From positions 84,238-148,237 of the forward strand of contig DIZL01000062.1 of the NCBI GenBank assembly GCA_002429385.1: a stretch of DNA of 64,000 bases, read 5' to 3'. Source of the DNA: Prolixibacteraceae bacterium UBA6029. Lineage in GTDB: Bacteria > Bacteroidota > Bacteroidia > Bacteroidales > Prolixibacteraceae. The notes beneath the pieces are model-generated. The model had not been told where the DNA came from. It was given only the letters and a program-made list of their open reading frames with translations, and did no database searches. A program made the position numbers and the translations under genes. Position 1 is the stretch's first letter, and the number at the start of each line of letters is the position of its first letter. This document shows, piece by piece, positions 42,221 through 50,588 of this stretch.

Positions 42221-42640
42221 ATGCAGATAACATTAATCGTAATAGGGCTATTACTAGCCTTTGTATTTATTTTCAGAACCATCGCAATGGCGAAAATGAA
42301 ACACAAACCCATGGTAGCCGATCATGAGAAAGTATTGACCCTAACCGAACAGAATTTCGAGCAACAGACGAGGAACATAGTGGTATTGGTCGATTTCTGG
42401 GCCAGCTGGTGTGCCCCATGTCGCATGATGGCTCCGGTATTAAATGATGTGGCCTCCGAATTGAAAGGAAGCTCACAGGTCGGGAAAGTTGATATTCAAC
42501 AATTCCAGTCGCTGGCCAATAGATTTAAGGTCAGGAGCATACCAACCCTTATTCTGTTTAAAAACGGCATGGAAATAAATCGTTTTGTAGGGATCAAGTC
42601 GAAGGAATTTTTACTCAAAGAGATTGCAAAGGCAGTATAG
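42221..42640 (+). CDS. Membrane-anchored thioredoxin
   Basis: Encodes 139 residues. An N-terminal transmembrane helix (3-22) is followed by a complete thioredoxin domain with active site W63-C-A-P-C67 (VDFWASWCAPCRMMAPVL), VGKVDIQQFQSLANRF and the cis-Pro loop RSIPTLILFKNG. Orientation relative to the membrane is not certain. It is followed by a purine-rich repeat region before the CoA-disulfide-reductase fusion. Confidence 0.9.
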   Translation: MQITLIVIGLLLAFVFIFRTIAMAKMKHKPMVADHEKVLTLTEQNFEQQTRNIVVLVDFWASWCAPCRMMAPVLNDVASELKGSSQVGKVDIQQFQSLANRFKVRSIPTLILFKNGMEINRFVGIKSKEFLLKEIAKAV

Positions 42641-42659
42641 GAAAACGCATTTTAGGAAT

Positions 42660-42813
42660 GTGGAAAGAGGAAAGAGGAAAGAGGAAATTGAGAATGTGGG
42701 AAAACGAGAATGTGAGAAAGTGAGAAAAGTGTCATTAGTCATTTGGAATAGGGAAATTGGATTGAAATTTAATATCCCAGCGATTTTCCTCTTTTCTTTT
42801 TCCTCTTTCCTCT
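42660..42813. repeat. Purine-rich short tandem repeats with inverted pyrimidine partner
   Basis: GGAAAGA occurs three times in tandem from 42662 (7-bp period), then GAGAATGT-type octamers to 42728. The complementary pyrimidine tract (TTTCCTCTTTCC) is at 42786-42813. The tract after it (TTATTTCTAATGATGAATGACTTTTCCC) resembles that at 29745-29775 in several blocks. Confidence 0.6.
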
Positions 42814-42893
42814 TTCCTTATTTCTAATGATGAATGACTTTTCCCAATAACAAGATATTTAATAATCAAGAATAAATTACATCAATAAAGAAT

Positions 42894-45182
42894 ATGGAAA
42901 AGATAGTAATTATAGGAGGAGTAGCTGCAGGAGCAACCGCGGCAGCAAAAGTTCGACGTATATCCGCATTGGCAGAGATTGTTATGCTTGAAGCCGGACC
43001 CGACATTTCGTTTGCCAATTGTGGCTTGCCTTATTACATTGGCGGAGATATTAAAAGCAGATCGAAACTGATCCTTCAGAGTCCTGAAAGTTTTAAGGAA
43101 CAATACGGAGTCGAAGTACACATAAATACCATTGTTGGGTCCATCGATCGGGTTGCTCGCCAGGTTAAAACAATGAACACCGTCAGTGGCGAACAAAAGA
43201 CGTTTGATTACACCAAATTGATTCTGGCACAGGGTGGAAGGCCTATAACTCCCACAATTCAGGGTGCTGATTACGGTCATGTTTTTACGCTTTGGACTTT
43301 GGAAGACATGGATAAAATCTCCCATCATCTGGAAGAAAAGAAACCTAAGAATGCAGTTGTTGTAGGCGGTGGATTTATAGGTCTGGAAATGGTGGAAGCC
43401 CTGGTCAAAAGAGGCTTAAAAGTAAATGTGGTGGAAATGATGCCTCATGTGATGGCCATTATGGAAGCTGAAATGGCAGGCTTTATTGAGAATGAAATGC
43501 TTTCATACGGAGTGGGTATTCATACCGGTGCAGCGGTTACTGAAATCAGGCCTCATTCAGTAAAATTGGATAACAGTAAGTTATTGGATGCCGATCTGGT
43601 TTTACTTTCAGTAGGTGTCCGTCCTACACTGCAACTGGCCATCGATGCAGGTCTTGAAATCGGAGAGGCTGGGGGACTACTTGTCAATGCACAACTGCAG
43701 ACCTCAGATCCCGATATTTATGCTGCGGGCGATATGGTTGAGATTGAACATCGTGTAAACGGTAAAAAGGTACGCATTCCATTAGCCGGCCCCGCAAACA
43801 GGCAGGGACGGATTGCTGCCGAGAATGCAATGGGAGGCCATCATCCTTATAAAGGTTCAATCGGAACATCAGTGGTCCGTGTTTTCGAAGCAGTGGCCGG
43901 AATCACAGGCCTTTCATTAAAACAAGCCCGTGCTCTGGGCATGGATGCCGATGCCGTTGTTGTTCATAAAGAACATCATACCTCCTATTATCCGGGAGCA
44001 GAGATAGTAACCGCGATGTTGATCTATGACCGTAACACAGGAATCATCCTCGGAGGTCAAACTGCAGGATACCAGGGAGCTGACAAACGTCTGGATGTAA
44101 TTGCAACTGCTACAGCGGCAAAACTGACACTTAGTGATCTGGCAGACATAGATTTTGCATATTCACCACCCATAGGAACAGCCAATGATGCCATCAATAT
44201 GGCGGCTTATACGGCTGAAAACAGAGTTTCAGGTTTCAGTCCATCCATTACGGTCTCGGAACTCGATGCTTTTACGGGAGGTAAAAACCCTGTATTTGTA
44301 GATGTTCGTGATGTATTTGTGTACGAAAAGAGCCATATTAAAGGAGCAATGCATATTCCATTGGAATTGTTGGCTGAACAAATGAATACCATTCCGGATA
44401 ATCGTACTGTGATTGTTTACGATGAAACGGGTAAAAAGGGACATCAGGCACTGCGCACTTTGTTGTGCGCCGGATTTAAGGAGATAACCAATATTTCAGG
44501 CGGACATACTTCTTTACAACGGCAGGCAAGAACGACAGGATTTACAACTATCGAAATAGATCTTTTGCCTGTTGAGTTGAAATCTCTAAAGGAAGGAAAT
44601 TCGGTTAAAGAAGAAAAAAGTAAAGGAAAAACAGAAGTAAAACCCATAGATATGAATTCTCTGATTGTTATTGATGTGCGTTCTACCGAAGAATTTAAAA
44701 GCGGCGCCTATCCTGATGCAATAAATATCCCGCTGGATGAATTAACAAATCGGTTGGATGAACTGGGAAGCAACAGGACACGCGAAATTGTTGTATATTG
44801 TGCTTCGGGAGGCCGTTCGGCCTATGCTCAGCGAATGTTGGAACAGGTTGGTTATACCCATGTAAAAAATGGCGGTGGAATCGCCTCGATGATGGCAAGC
44901 CGGAACGCAAAACCTCCCGTGACAAGTTCTTCGAATGAACCATTGGTTGTAGATGTACGTACACCCGAAGAATTTCGGACAGGCGCTTATCCCGGAGCGG
45001 TCAATATTCCTTTGGATGAATTGCAGATGCGTATCATTGAATTGGGAAGTAAGTCACGGGAAATAACCCTATACTGCGCATCCGGAGCACGCTCTGCATA
45101 CGGACTAAGGGGCCTGCAACAACTGGGGTTCTCCAACGTAAAAAACGGTGGTGGTATCATGCAAATGATGAGACAGAGATAA
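42894..45182 (+). CDS. CoA-disulfide reductase fused to three rhodanese domains
   Basis: Encodes 762 residues. Residues 1-445 are a CoADR/NADH peroxidase-type flavoprotein: FAD motif VIIGGVAAGATAA, redox Cys43 (SFANCGLPYYIGG), NAD(P)H motif VVVGGGFIGLE (155-165) and AAGDMVE. Rhodanese 1 (~452-550) has Asp510 where the catalytic Cys should be; rhodanese 2 (~588-668) has Cys636 in VVYCASGGRSAYA; rhodanese 3 (~682-760) has Cys728 in LYCASGARSAYG. CoADR-rhodanese fusions reduce polysulfide or CoA-persulfide with NADH. Rhodaneses 2 and 3 are close duplicates. It lies centrally in the thiol island. Confidence 0.92.
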   Translation: MEKIVIIGGVAAGATAAAKVRRISALAEIVMLEAGPDISFANCGLPYYIGGDIKSRSKLILQSPESFKEQYGVEVHINTIVGSIDRVARQVKTMNTVSGEQKTFDYTKLILAQGGRPITPTIQGADYGHVFTLWTLEDMDKISHHLEEKKPKNAVVVGGGFIGLEMVEALVKRGLKVNVVEMMPHVMAIMEAEMAGFIENEMLSYGVGIHTGAAVTEIRPHSVKLDNSKLLDADLVLLSVGVRPTLQLAIDAGLEIGEAGGLLVNAQLQTSDPDIYAAGDMVEIEHRVNGKKVRIPLAGPANRQGRIAAENAMGGHHPYKGSIGTSVVRVFEAVAGITGLSLKQARALGMDADAVVVHKEHHTSYYPGAEIVTAMLIYDRNTGIILGGQTAGYQGADKRLDVIATATAAKLTLSDLADIDFAYSPPIGTANDAINMAAYTAENRVSGFSPSITVSELDAFTGGKNPVFVDVRDVFVYEKSHIKGAMHIPLELLAEQMNTIPDNRTVIVYDETGKKGHQALRTLLCAGFKEITNISGGHTSLQRQARTTGFTTIEIDLLPVELKSLKEGNSVKEEKSKGKTEVKPIDMNSLIVIDVRSTEEFKSGAYPDAINIPLDELTNRLDELGSNRTREIVVYCASGGRSAYAQRMLEQVGYTHVKNGGGIASMMASRNAKPPVTSSSNEPLVVDVRTPEEFRTGAYPGAVNIPLDELQMRIIELGSKSREITLYCASGARSAYGLRGLQQLGFSNVKNGGGIMQMMRQR

Positions 45183-45204
45183 TATAAACCAATAATTTAT
45201 AACT

Positions 45205-45522
45205 ATGCAAAACGTTTCTTCTTATTTCGATTTCACAGAGAAAATGGTTGGACACGATCGGGTGGCCCTGTTGATCCACAATCCTGACAATGAAGCTTCC
45301 AGATGTGCCTTTCGCAGCATTGCAGAAGTCATGCACTTAAGCCAGACCATTTCGGTCTTTGTTGCCGACGTGAGTCAGGTTCATGACATTCATCCCGTTT
45401 ACAAGATTACGGCTGAACCGTCGCTGTTGATCTTTATGAAAGGGAAACTGGTCAAAGTGATGGAGGGCTGCCCCGAGCGTGACTATCTGAAGGCTCTGAT
45501 GGAACATGATCTCGCAAATTAA
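45205..45522 (+). CDS. Monothiol thioredoxin-fold protein (bacilliredoxin-like)
   Basis: Encodes 105 residues. The fold is suggested by VALLIHNPDNEASRCAFRSIAEVMHL, with Cys34 as the only cysteine at the thioredoxin active-site position, VFVADVSQVHD and a cis-Pro loop AEPSLLIFMKGKLV. This matches the BrxC/YtxJ-like monothiol group in outline, proteins that take part in removing low-molecular-weight thiols from mixed disulfides. It starts 22 bp after the CoADR fusion and 3 bp before the iron-sulfur protein, so all three are one operon. Confidence 0.75.
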   Translation: MQNVSSYFDFTEKMVGHDRVALLIHNPDNEASRCAFRSIAEVMHLSQTISVFVADVSQVHDIHPVYKITAEPSLLIFMKGKLVKVMEGCPERDYLKALMEHDLAN

Positions 45523-45525
45523 AGA

Positions 45526-46029
45526 ATGATGAGAAAAGTGTTAAAAGTATTGGTAAGCAACCGAATGATCATCCTGTCGGTTCTTGGAATTTCATTGTAC
45601 CTGGCTATTTCTCAATATCATATTTCGCTGTGGTATATCGTAATTGCGGGTGCTGTGTCTGGTGTAGTATTCGGTAAGGTGTTTTGCAGGTGGGTTTGTC
45701 CCATGGGTCTGATCATGGAAATGTTGATGGGATTGGGAGGTAACGAGGGTAAAATCAAGCAAATGTACCAATACCATAAAATCGGTTGTCCGATTGCCTG
45801 GATTTCAGGATTCCTCAATAAGTATTCATTTTTCAGAATTAAACTGAATGAGGAAACCTGCAAGAACTGCGGAATTTGCGATAAAAAGTGCTACATCGTT
45901 GCCATGGAGCCTGCAAAATACAGTTTGTACAAACCAATACTGACAAGACCCGGAGACAGCTACACCTGCTCCAAATGTTTGCAATGCGTGGCATCGTGCC
46001 CCAATGGAAGTTTAACTTACAAAGTTTAA
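45526..46029 (+). CDS. NapH-like membrane 4Fe-4S protein
   Basis: Encodes 167 residues. Two N-terminal helices (about 12-28 and 33-52) precede CRWVCPMGLIME, the NapH-type cytoplasmic Cys motif. Two ferredoxin-type clusters follow: CKNCGICDKKCYIVAME and CSKCLQCVASCPNGSL. It could pass electrons between the quinone pool and a thiol or sulfur reaction. It starts 3 bp after the monothiol gene and ends 9 bp before a methyltransferase gene. Shorter than NapH itself (~290), with only about half the usual membrane part. Confidence 0.85.
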   Translation: MMRKVLKVLVSNRMIILSVLGISLYLAISQYHISLWYIVIAGAVSGVVFGKVFCRWVCPMGLIMEMLMGLGGNEGKIKQMYQYHKIGCPIAWISGFLNKYSFFRIKLNEETCKNCGICDKKCYIVAMEPAKYSLYKPILTRPGDSYTCSKCLQCVASCPNGSLTYKV

Positions 46030-46038
46030 ATACTAAAT

Positions 46039-46653
46039 ATGACGAATAATTTTGATGATGTGGCTGGTACATGGGATGAGAATCCAATTCACCTCGAACG
46101 TTCACAGGCGATTGCACAAAGAATGATGGAAATTCTTACGCTAAATAAAGATATGGATGTATTGGAATATGGAGCAGGAACTGGTATTCTCAGTTTTCTG
46201 TTAAGTGAAAAAGTAGGCCATATTACAATGATGGACAATTCGAAGGAAATGGTCAGGGTGATGGAGGGCAAGGTCCTGGATAGAAATGCAATGAACCTGT
46301 TTCCGGTATGTTTTAATCTTGAAGAAGAGGTCTCAGATCAGTCCTTTGATCTTATTTTTAATCAGATGGTGCTGCACCACATCCATGATATCAAAGCCAT
46401 CTTTGAGAAATTTCATAAAATGCTTTTACCCGGAGGAACATTGGCGATTGCGGATCTTTACCCTGAGGATGGATCTTTTCATGGTGAAGGGTTTGATGGA
46501 CATTTAGGATTTTATCCTGAACAACTCGAATCAATGCTTCTAACGACTGGTTTTCGAAAGGTAAGCTATGAGGAGTGTTACGAAGTCAAAAGAGCCACTG
46601 CTGATGGGAGCAATAAATTATACCCCATATTTCTGCTAACAGCTTCAAAATAA
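46039..46653 (+). CDS. Class I SAM-dependent methyltransferase
   Basis: Encodes 204 residues. Motif I is DVLEYGAGTGILSFLL, followed by MMDNSKEM, FDLIFNQMVLHHI (motif IV region) and LLPGGTLAIADLY. The N-terminal FDDVAGTWDENP is typical of UbiE-like small-molecule methyltransferases. It is in operon with the iron-sulfur protein. Thiol or metalloid methylation would suit the neighbourhood but is only a guess. Confidence 0.85.
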   Translation: MTNNFDDVAGTWDENPIHLERSQAIAQRMMEILTLNKDMDVLEYGAGTGILSFLLSEKVGHITMMDNSKEMVRVMEGKVLDRNAMNLFPVCFNLEEEVSDQSFDLIFNQMVLHHIHDIKAIFEKFHKMLLPGGTLAIADLYPEDGSFHGEGFDGHLGFYPEQLESMLLTTGFRKVSYEECYEVKRATADGSNKLYPIFLLTASK

Positions 46654-46673
46654 TTGACAAAAAAGTGAATACG

Positions 46674-46745
46674 ATGAACAATTTCTATGACCAGAACCTG
46701 ATGGATGTGATGGATGTCGATAATGAGTACGGATTAAAAGTATAA
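46674..46745 (+). CDS. Possible 23-aa ORF
   Basis: ATG 46674 to TAA 46745 encodes an acidic 23-residue peptide containing MDVMDVDNEYG. It fills the 132-bp gap between the methyltransferase and rhodanese genes. No family is recognised; it may be a remnant of a larger gene or not translated at all. Confidence 0.2.
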   Translation: MNNFYDQNLMDVMDVDNEYGLKV

Positions 46746-46785
46746 CTAAAGAATCAATATTTTAACTATCAATCAATAAAAAGAC

Positions 46786-47235
46786 ATGAAAACAAAAGTT
46801 TTAATTTTATTATTCATTGCACTTACAGCTTCTGTGTTTGCAATCAAAGAGTTTTCTTCTCAGGGACAGGATGATCCATGGACACCGCAACAATTGCTGG
46901 CTCCGGCAGATCTTGCTAAAGTCCTGAATAATCCCAAAGATCCCCAGCCACTCATATTCAGTATTGGCATGGAGGCTGTTGTTAAAGGGTCAATAGATAT
47001 CGGTCCAGCCATGAGGGCTGAGAATCTGAACACACTGAAGCAAAAACTTGGTAAAGTGCCTAAAAATGCTCAGATTGTGGTATACTGCGGATGTTGTCCC
47101 TTTTCAAGATGCCCAAATATCAGGCCTGCAATGAAGCTATTGAAAGATATGCAGTTCACAAATTACAAACTGTTAAACCTGCCGCAAAATGTTAAAGTTG
47201 ACTGGATTGATAAAGGTTATCCAATGTCGGAATAA
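46786..47235 (+). CDS. Exported rhodanese-like protein with CxCC motif
   Basis: Encodes 149 residues. Residues 1-19 are a signal peptide. A rhodanese fold is indicated by DLAKVLNNPKDPQPLIFSIG at the start and the active-site loop VVYCGCCPFSRCPNIRPAM, where Cys101 takes the catalytic place and Cys103, Cys104 and Cys109 follow. The block CPFSRCPNIRPA recurs in a periplasmic rhodanese subgroup of Bacteroidota. It should carry sulfane sulfur in the periplasm. A TlpA-like gene begins 18 bp later. Confidence 0.85.
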   Translation: MKTKVLILLFIALTASVFAIKEFSSQGQDDPWTPQQLLAPADLAKVLNNPKDPQPLIFSIGMEAVVKGSIDIGPAMRAENLNTLKQKLGKVPKNAQIVVYCGCCPFSRCPNIRPAMKLLKDMQFTNYKLLNLPQNVKVDWIDKGYPMSE

Positions 47236-47253
47236 GCTTTTAAAAATTCATGT

Positions 47254-47775
47254 ATGAGAATCCTGATTTTGTTTGCCGCCCTCTTGTTATTTAGAGGTGC
47301 TGTTTCTACTTTATCTGCCCAGACAACCGGGCTTGAAATAGGGAATAAGCCTCCGGAGATCAAGCTCCCAACGACCAGAGGAGATACAGTGGCATTATCC
47401 TCTTTAAAAGGGAAATTGGTTTTGATTGATTTTTGGGCTACCTGGTGTTCCCCATGCGTGGAAGAACAATCTGACCTGGCTAAGTTGTACCGTAAATACA
47501 AACAGACCGCTTTTATCAATGGAAATAGTTTTGAGATCTATGGAGTTTCATTGGATGCTAAGAAGCCCAACTGGGAGAATTTCATAGTCACAAATAAAAT
47601 AAACTGGATACAGGTAAGTGATCTGAAATTCTGGAGGTCCCCTGTGGCCAAAACATATAATATACAGGGATTGCCATTCAATATGCTGATTGATGGCAAA
47701 GGAATCATCCTGGCGAAAAATATACATGGCAATGACCTGGAAAAGGAAATAAACAGATTCTTGCGTAAACAATAA
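47254..47775 (+). CDS. TlpA/ResA-like thiol-disulfide oxidoreductase
   Basis: Encodes 173 residues. Signal peptide 1-22 (ending SAQ). The AhpC/TSA-Redoxin-type thioredoxin domain begins GLEIGNKPPEIKLPTTRGDTV and carries active site W64-C-S-P-C68 in IDFWATWCSPCVEE, then YGVSLDAKKPNWENFI and the cis-Pro QGLPFNMLID. Periplasmic reductant of disulfides or persulfides, probably working with the rhodanese encoded 18 bp upstream. Confidence 0.9.
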   Translation: MRILILFAALLLFRGAVSTLSAQTTGLEIGNKPPEIKLPTTRGDTVALSSLKGKLVLIDFWATWCSPCVEEQSDLAKLYRKYKQTAFINGNSFEIYGVSLDAKKPNWENFIVTNKINWIQVSDLKFWRSPVAKTYNIQGLPFNMLIDGKGIILAKNIHGNDLEKEINRFLRKQ

Positions 47776-47853
47776 CTATAGATGTATTGTACAATATTAT
47801 GGGAGTGTTAATATGACTTCAGCTTTATATGAAAATTTAATTTAGTGTGAACT

Positions 47854-48153
47854 ATGAAGGCAAATTTTGATTCGATAATTAATGATTTGAAACCTGTAAT
47901 CATTGACTTCCATGCCCTGTGGTGCGGTCCGTGCAAGGTTCAGTCACCTGTTCTAAAGGAGTTGGCAAGCGAACTTGGTGACCGCATCCGGGTAATTAAG
48001 ATTGATGTCGACCAAAATCAGGACTTGGCTAATCGTTACCAGATTCGAAGTGTTCCAACCCTAATGATTTTTAAGAATGGTGAAATTAAGTACAAACAAT
48101 CGGGAGTACATACCAAACAGCAATTAATGAATGTATTGACAAATATTTTATAG
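47854..48153 (+). CDS. trxA: Cytoplasmic thioredoxin
   Basis: Encodes 99 residues, a single thioredoxin domain without signal. Active site W23-C-G-P-C27 (DFHALWCGPCKVQSPVL), IKIDVDQNQDLANRYQIRSVPTLMIFKNGE with the cis-Pro. Short and complete. It is the sixth thioredoxin-fold gene of the island and is followed 24 bp later by a DUF2892 gene. Confidence 0.92.
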   Translation: MKANFDSIINDLKPVIIDFHALWCGPCKVQSPVLKELASELGDRIRVIKIDVDQNQDLANRYQIRSVPTLMIFKNGEIKYKQSGVHTKQQLMNVLTNIL

Positions 48154-48177
48154 GTAATAATTTAATAAATTATCAAA

Positions 48178-48384
48178 ATGAAAAAGAACATGGGTACTAT
48201 TGACAAGGTGATCAGGATACTGGTTGCTGTCGTATTTGTTGTTTTATTCTTAACAAAGACCGTAACAGGCACTTTGGGAATTATTCTTCTGGTTCTGGCT
48301 GCTGTATTTGTACTTACCAGCCTGGTCAGTTTCTGCCCGTTGTACTGGCCTTTTGGCATCAGTACAGCAAAAAAGCAACAGTAA
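48178..48384 (+). CDS. DUF2892 (YgaP-type) small membrane protein
   Basis: Encodes 68 residues with two hydrophobic helices (about 12-27 and 33-51). The pattern MGTIDKVIRILVAV near the start and FCPLYWPFGI near the end is that of the DUF2892 domain, which in E. coli YgaP is the membrane part attached to a rhodanese. Here it is a separate protein beside rhodanese and thioredoxin genes. Terminator-like hairpin follows. Confidence 0.87.
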   Translation: MKKNMGTIDKVIRILVAVVFVVLFLTKTVTGTLGIILLVLAAVFVLTSLVSFCPLYWPFGISTAKKQQ

Positions 48385-48391
48385 ATTCAAA

Positions 48392-48425
48392 GGAAAGAGT
48401 GCAATGTCTCATTTGCACTCTTCCC
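48392..48425 (+). terminator. Hairpin after the thiol island
   Basis: AAGAGTGCAA (48395-48404) and TTGCACTCTT (48413-48422) form a 10-bp stem, followed by CCCTTATTTC. Weak T-run. Confidence 0.65.
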
Positions 48426-48550
48426 TTATTTCTGAATCTTTTCTTATCCGTTTTAGCCTGATCAGTGAGATCCTATTTTAATCTGAAAAGAAGGATTTTT
48501 ACGATTTAATATTACCCCTGATGAGGTTTCCAAACCCTAACTGAAGTGTT

Positions 48551-49144
48551 CTATTCAGTTTTAAATATTTCATTGATAAAATCCTTCTTATTCATCTGCA
48601 TAAACTGATCAATGATTAAGTCGTTTGGCTTTTCAGCCTGTAATTTTTTCATTTCCTCCCTGCCTTCTCTTTCCTTTCCAAGCAGGATTAAGCAGAAAGC
48701 TCTTTGCAGCCGGCTGGCATAGATTTGTTCCTTATTCTTCGAATCTGAGATTCTCTGGTCAAACAGCTCTATGCTCTTTTGATAGCATTTTTTTGCGGCT
48801 ACCGAATCACCAAGTCCTTCGTGTAACATGCCGGTGAAATTCCAGGCTTCTGCAAGATCAGGTTTAATCTGAACGACCATTTCACTTTCAACAAGCGCCT
48901 TGTCAAATTCCTTTTTACTGATATAGATTCCAATTTTATTGGAGTGGGGCATATAGTAGGTCTTATCCATCGCAATGGCCTTGTCAAACAGAATCAAAGC
49001 GCTGTCGGGATTGGATATCTTCATCCAACCGATACCTCTGTTGTTTAATTCAATCGCTTTGGGATTATAAACTTCCTTTTTCCCTTTTCCTGAGCAGGAA
49101 ACTAAAAGGATCAATATCAGGTTAAAAATGATCAATCGTGTCAT
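48551..49144 (-). CDS. TPR-repeat lipoprotein
   Basis: Encodes 197 residues. A lipoprotein signal (lipobox LLVSC, Cys17) is followed by three or four tetratricopeptide repeats: AIELNNRGIGWMKISNPDSA, YYMPHSNKIGIYISKKEFDKA, AEAWNFTGMLHEGLGDSVAA and EQIYASRLQRAFCLILLGKER. Probably an outer- or inner-membrane-anchored scaffold. No partner gene is adjacent on its strand. Confidence 0.85.
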   Translation of the reverse strand: MTRLIIFNLILILLVSCSGKGKKEVYNPKAIELNNRGIGWMKISNPDSALILFDKAIAMDKTYYMPHSNKIGIYISKKEFDKALVESEMVVQIKPDLAEAWNFTGMLHEGLGDSVAAKKCYQKSIELFDQRISDSKNKEQIYASRLQRAFCLILLGKEREGREEMKKLQAEKPNDLIIDQFMQMNKKDFINEIFKTE

Positions 49145-49391
49145 CGTTATTTTTTAATTATAATATTTCAGCTTTATGCATTGTGATATACCATAGATAA
49201 ACTTTCTGCAAAACTACATTTTATCTTAATAAATGGAAATACTGTTTTTCTTGTCAGAAGGATATAACGATACCTAATAGAATTTAATTTACCCGTTAAC
49301 CTTTTTGTAAAGCTATATCCCCATTTTGTTCATTTCCTTTCATTGAAGAATCATAAGATTACAAGCGTTTTAGTGTAAATCTGCACCTCTA

Positions 49392-49736
49392 TTAATTCCT
49401 ATCAAAAGCCAGGCACATGACTTTATAGATACGACTTCTCTCTTCAACCCGGGAATAGGACCTTTGTAATATAAAAAAGCTAATGGTATAGGTCATAAAT
49501 GAAAACACATGCACTGATCCGCTTCTAAACGATGTCAACATGACAAACAGAAATAGCATTATCCCTATTGTAATACCCACTAAACCTGCTTTTTGCTGTA
49601 CGTTTACGCGGTATTCTTCTTTATCCCACCAATCAGTTTTCTTCATCCGTTCGCTTAAGTTAGCTGGCGATAAGTATAGAAATTTTGAATACTGACTCAT
49701 CAATGTTTGTCTGATTTGTTCGTTTTTCTGTTCCAT
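49392..49736 (-). CDS. Hypothetical protein with two membrane helices
   Basis: Encodes 114 residues. The N-terminal half is soluble and charged (QYSKFLYLSPANLSERMKKTDWWDKEEY); two helices follow at about 50-68 and 74-90, with a short basic tail. No family recognised. The gene is isolated: 247 bp of featureless sequence separate it from the TPR gene. Codon use looks like that of its neighbours. Confidence 0.55.
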   Translation of the reverse strand: MEQKNEQIRQTLMSQYSKFLYLSPANLSERMKKTDWWDKEEYRVNVQQKAGLVGITIGIMLFLFVMLTSFRSGSVHVFSFMTYTISFFILQRSYSRVEERSRIYKVMCLAFDRN

Positions 49737-49808
49737 GTTTAGATTTTAACAATTAGGTTTTATAAGGTTATCTGAGATTACAAGTTATATTTCAATAGGT
49801 TAACTCTG

Positions 49809-50455
49809 CTACTTTAATAAATAGATTTGCATATGAAGCCTATTCTCCAGTTCGACTATAGTTATCTCTTCCAATATGGCATGAGTGGTATTACTGAACC
49901 AGCCGCAGAAAAGCATTTTCTTCGAAGTGGCTGATTGTACCACCTTCCAGCAATAAGTGGGTACTGCTATGTGGCCGATCTTTTTATTTCCGAAGACGCC
50001 CCCGCAAATGATATACAAGCTATCGGTTTGGGACCACTCCCTGATCAGGGTTTCTTTTACTTTCCAGATCCCCCGGTTGAGATTTGATGTTTGAGGCAGG
50101 CAATTGTAATACCTGAAGGTAAGCTCATCTTTGGTACAATCAAAGGCAAAATCTTCGGCATTGGCCAAATGGCCTTTATCGTAATGGCTTCCTTTGTAAT
50201 CCTCATCTGTAGCGCATTCCAGCCGCTGGTCATCATTCCTGAAACTGAACTTTTCCCTGTCGCAACCGCCCCCGCCCCGCCTTTGTATAAGATATAGCTG
50301 ACATAATTTGGCTCGTGATAGGTATTGCTGAAGTTCACCTTATAGATACCCTTATCCACGATGATTTGTGCAAAGGCCGAACCCCATACCCAAACAATAA
50401 AGCTAACTGCCAGAAGAATTCTACGAGTTGTTTTCAAATCAATAGTCTTGAACAC
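49809..50455 (-). pseudogene. Secreted DNA/RNA non-specific endonuclease (NUC1), frameshifted
   Basis: Two overlapping frames together make a NUC1 protein. The first begins with a signal peptide (RRILLAVSFIVWVWGSAFAQ) and runs through NYVSYILYKGG; the second continues with CDREKFSFRNDDQ, the catalytic DKGH-LANAEDF (relative of DRGH), LPQTSNLNRGIW (Mg-binding Asn) and LYIICGGVF. The switch is at a G/C-only stretch (50266-50281); adding one G to the run complementary to 50275-50278 restores one frame. No good ATG exists: the only upstream start is GTG at 50455, which lies within a repeat array. A sequencing error at the homopolymer would make it intact. Confidence 0.8.
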
Positions 50456-50588
50456 GATTAAAGGATTATTTGATTTACACGATTACTTACTGTCTTGAAC
50501 AAGATTTAAGGATTACAGGATGAACAGGATTAGAAAATGTACAGGATTAATATAATCGTGTACATCAAGTAATCCTTTAATCGTGTTC
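50450..50588. repeat. Inverted array (11-bp units) left of the GxxExxY gene
   Basis: Arms of 36 bp at 50450-50485 and 50553-50588 are inverted copies (34 of 36 matching), each opening GAACACGATTAAAGGATTA on its strand. Between them is a second related run starting GAACAAGATTTAAGGATTAC (50498). Units follow an 11-bp rhythm. The right arm contains the GxxExxY stop codon; the left arm contains the start of the NUC1 frame. Confidence 0.85.
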
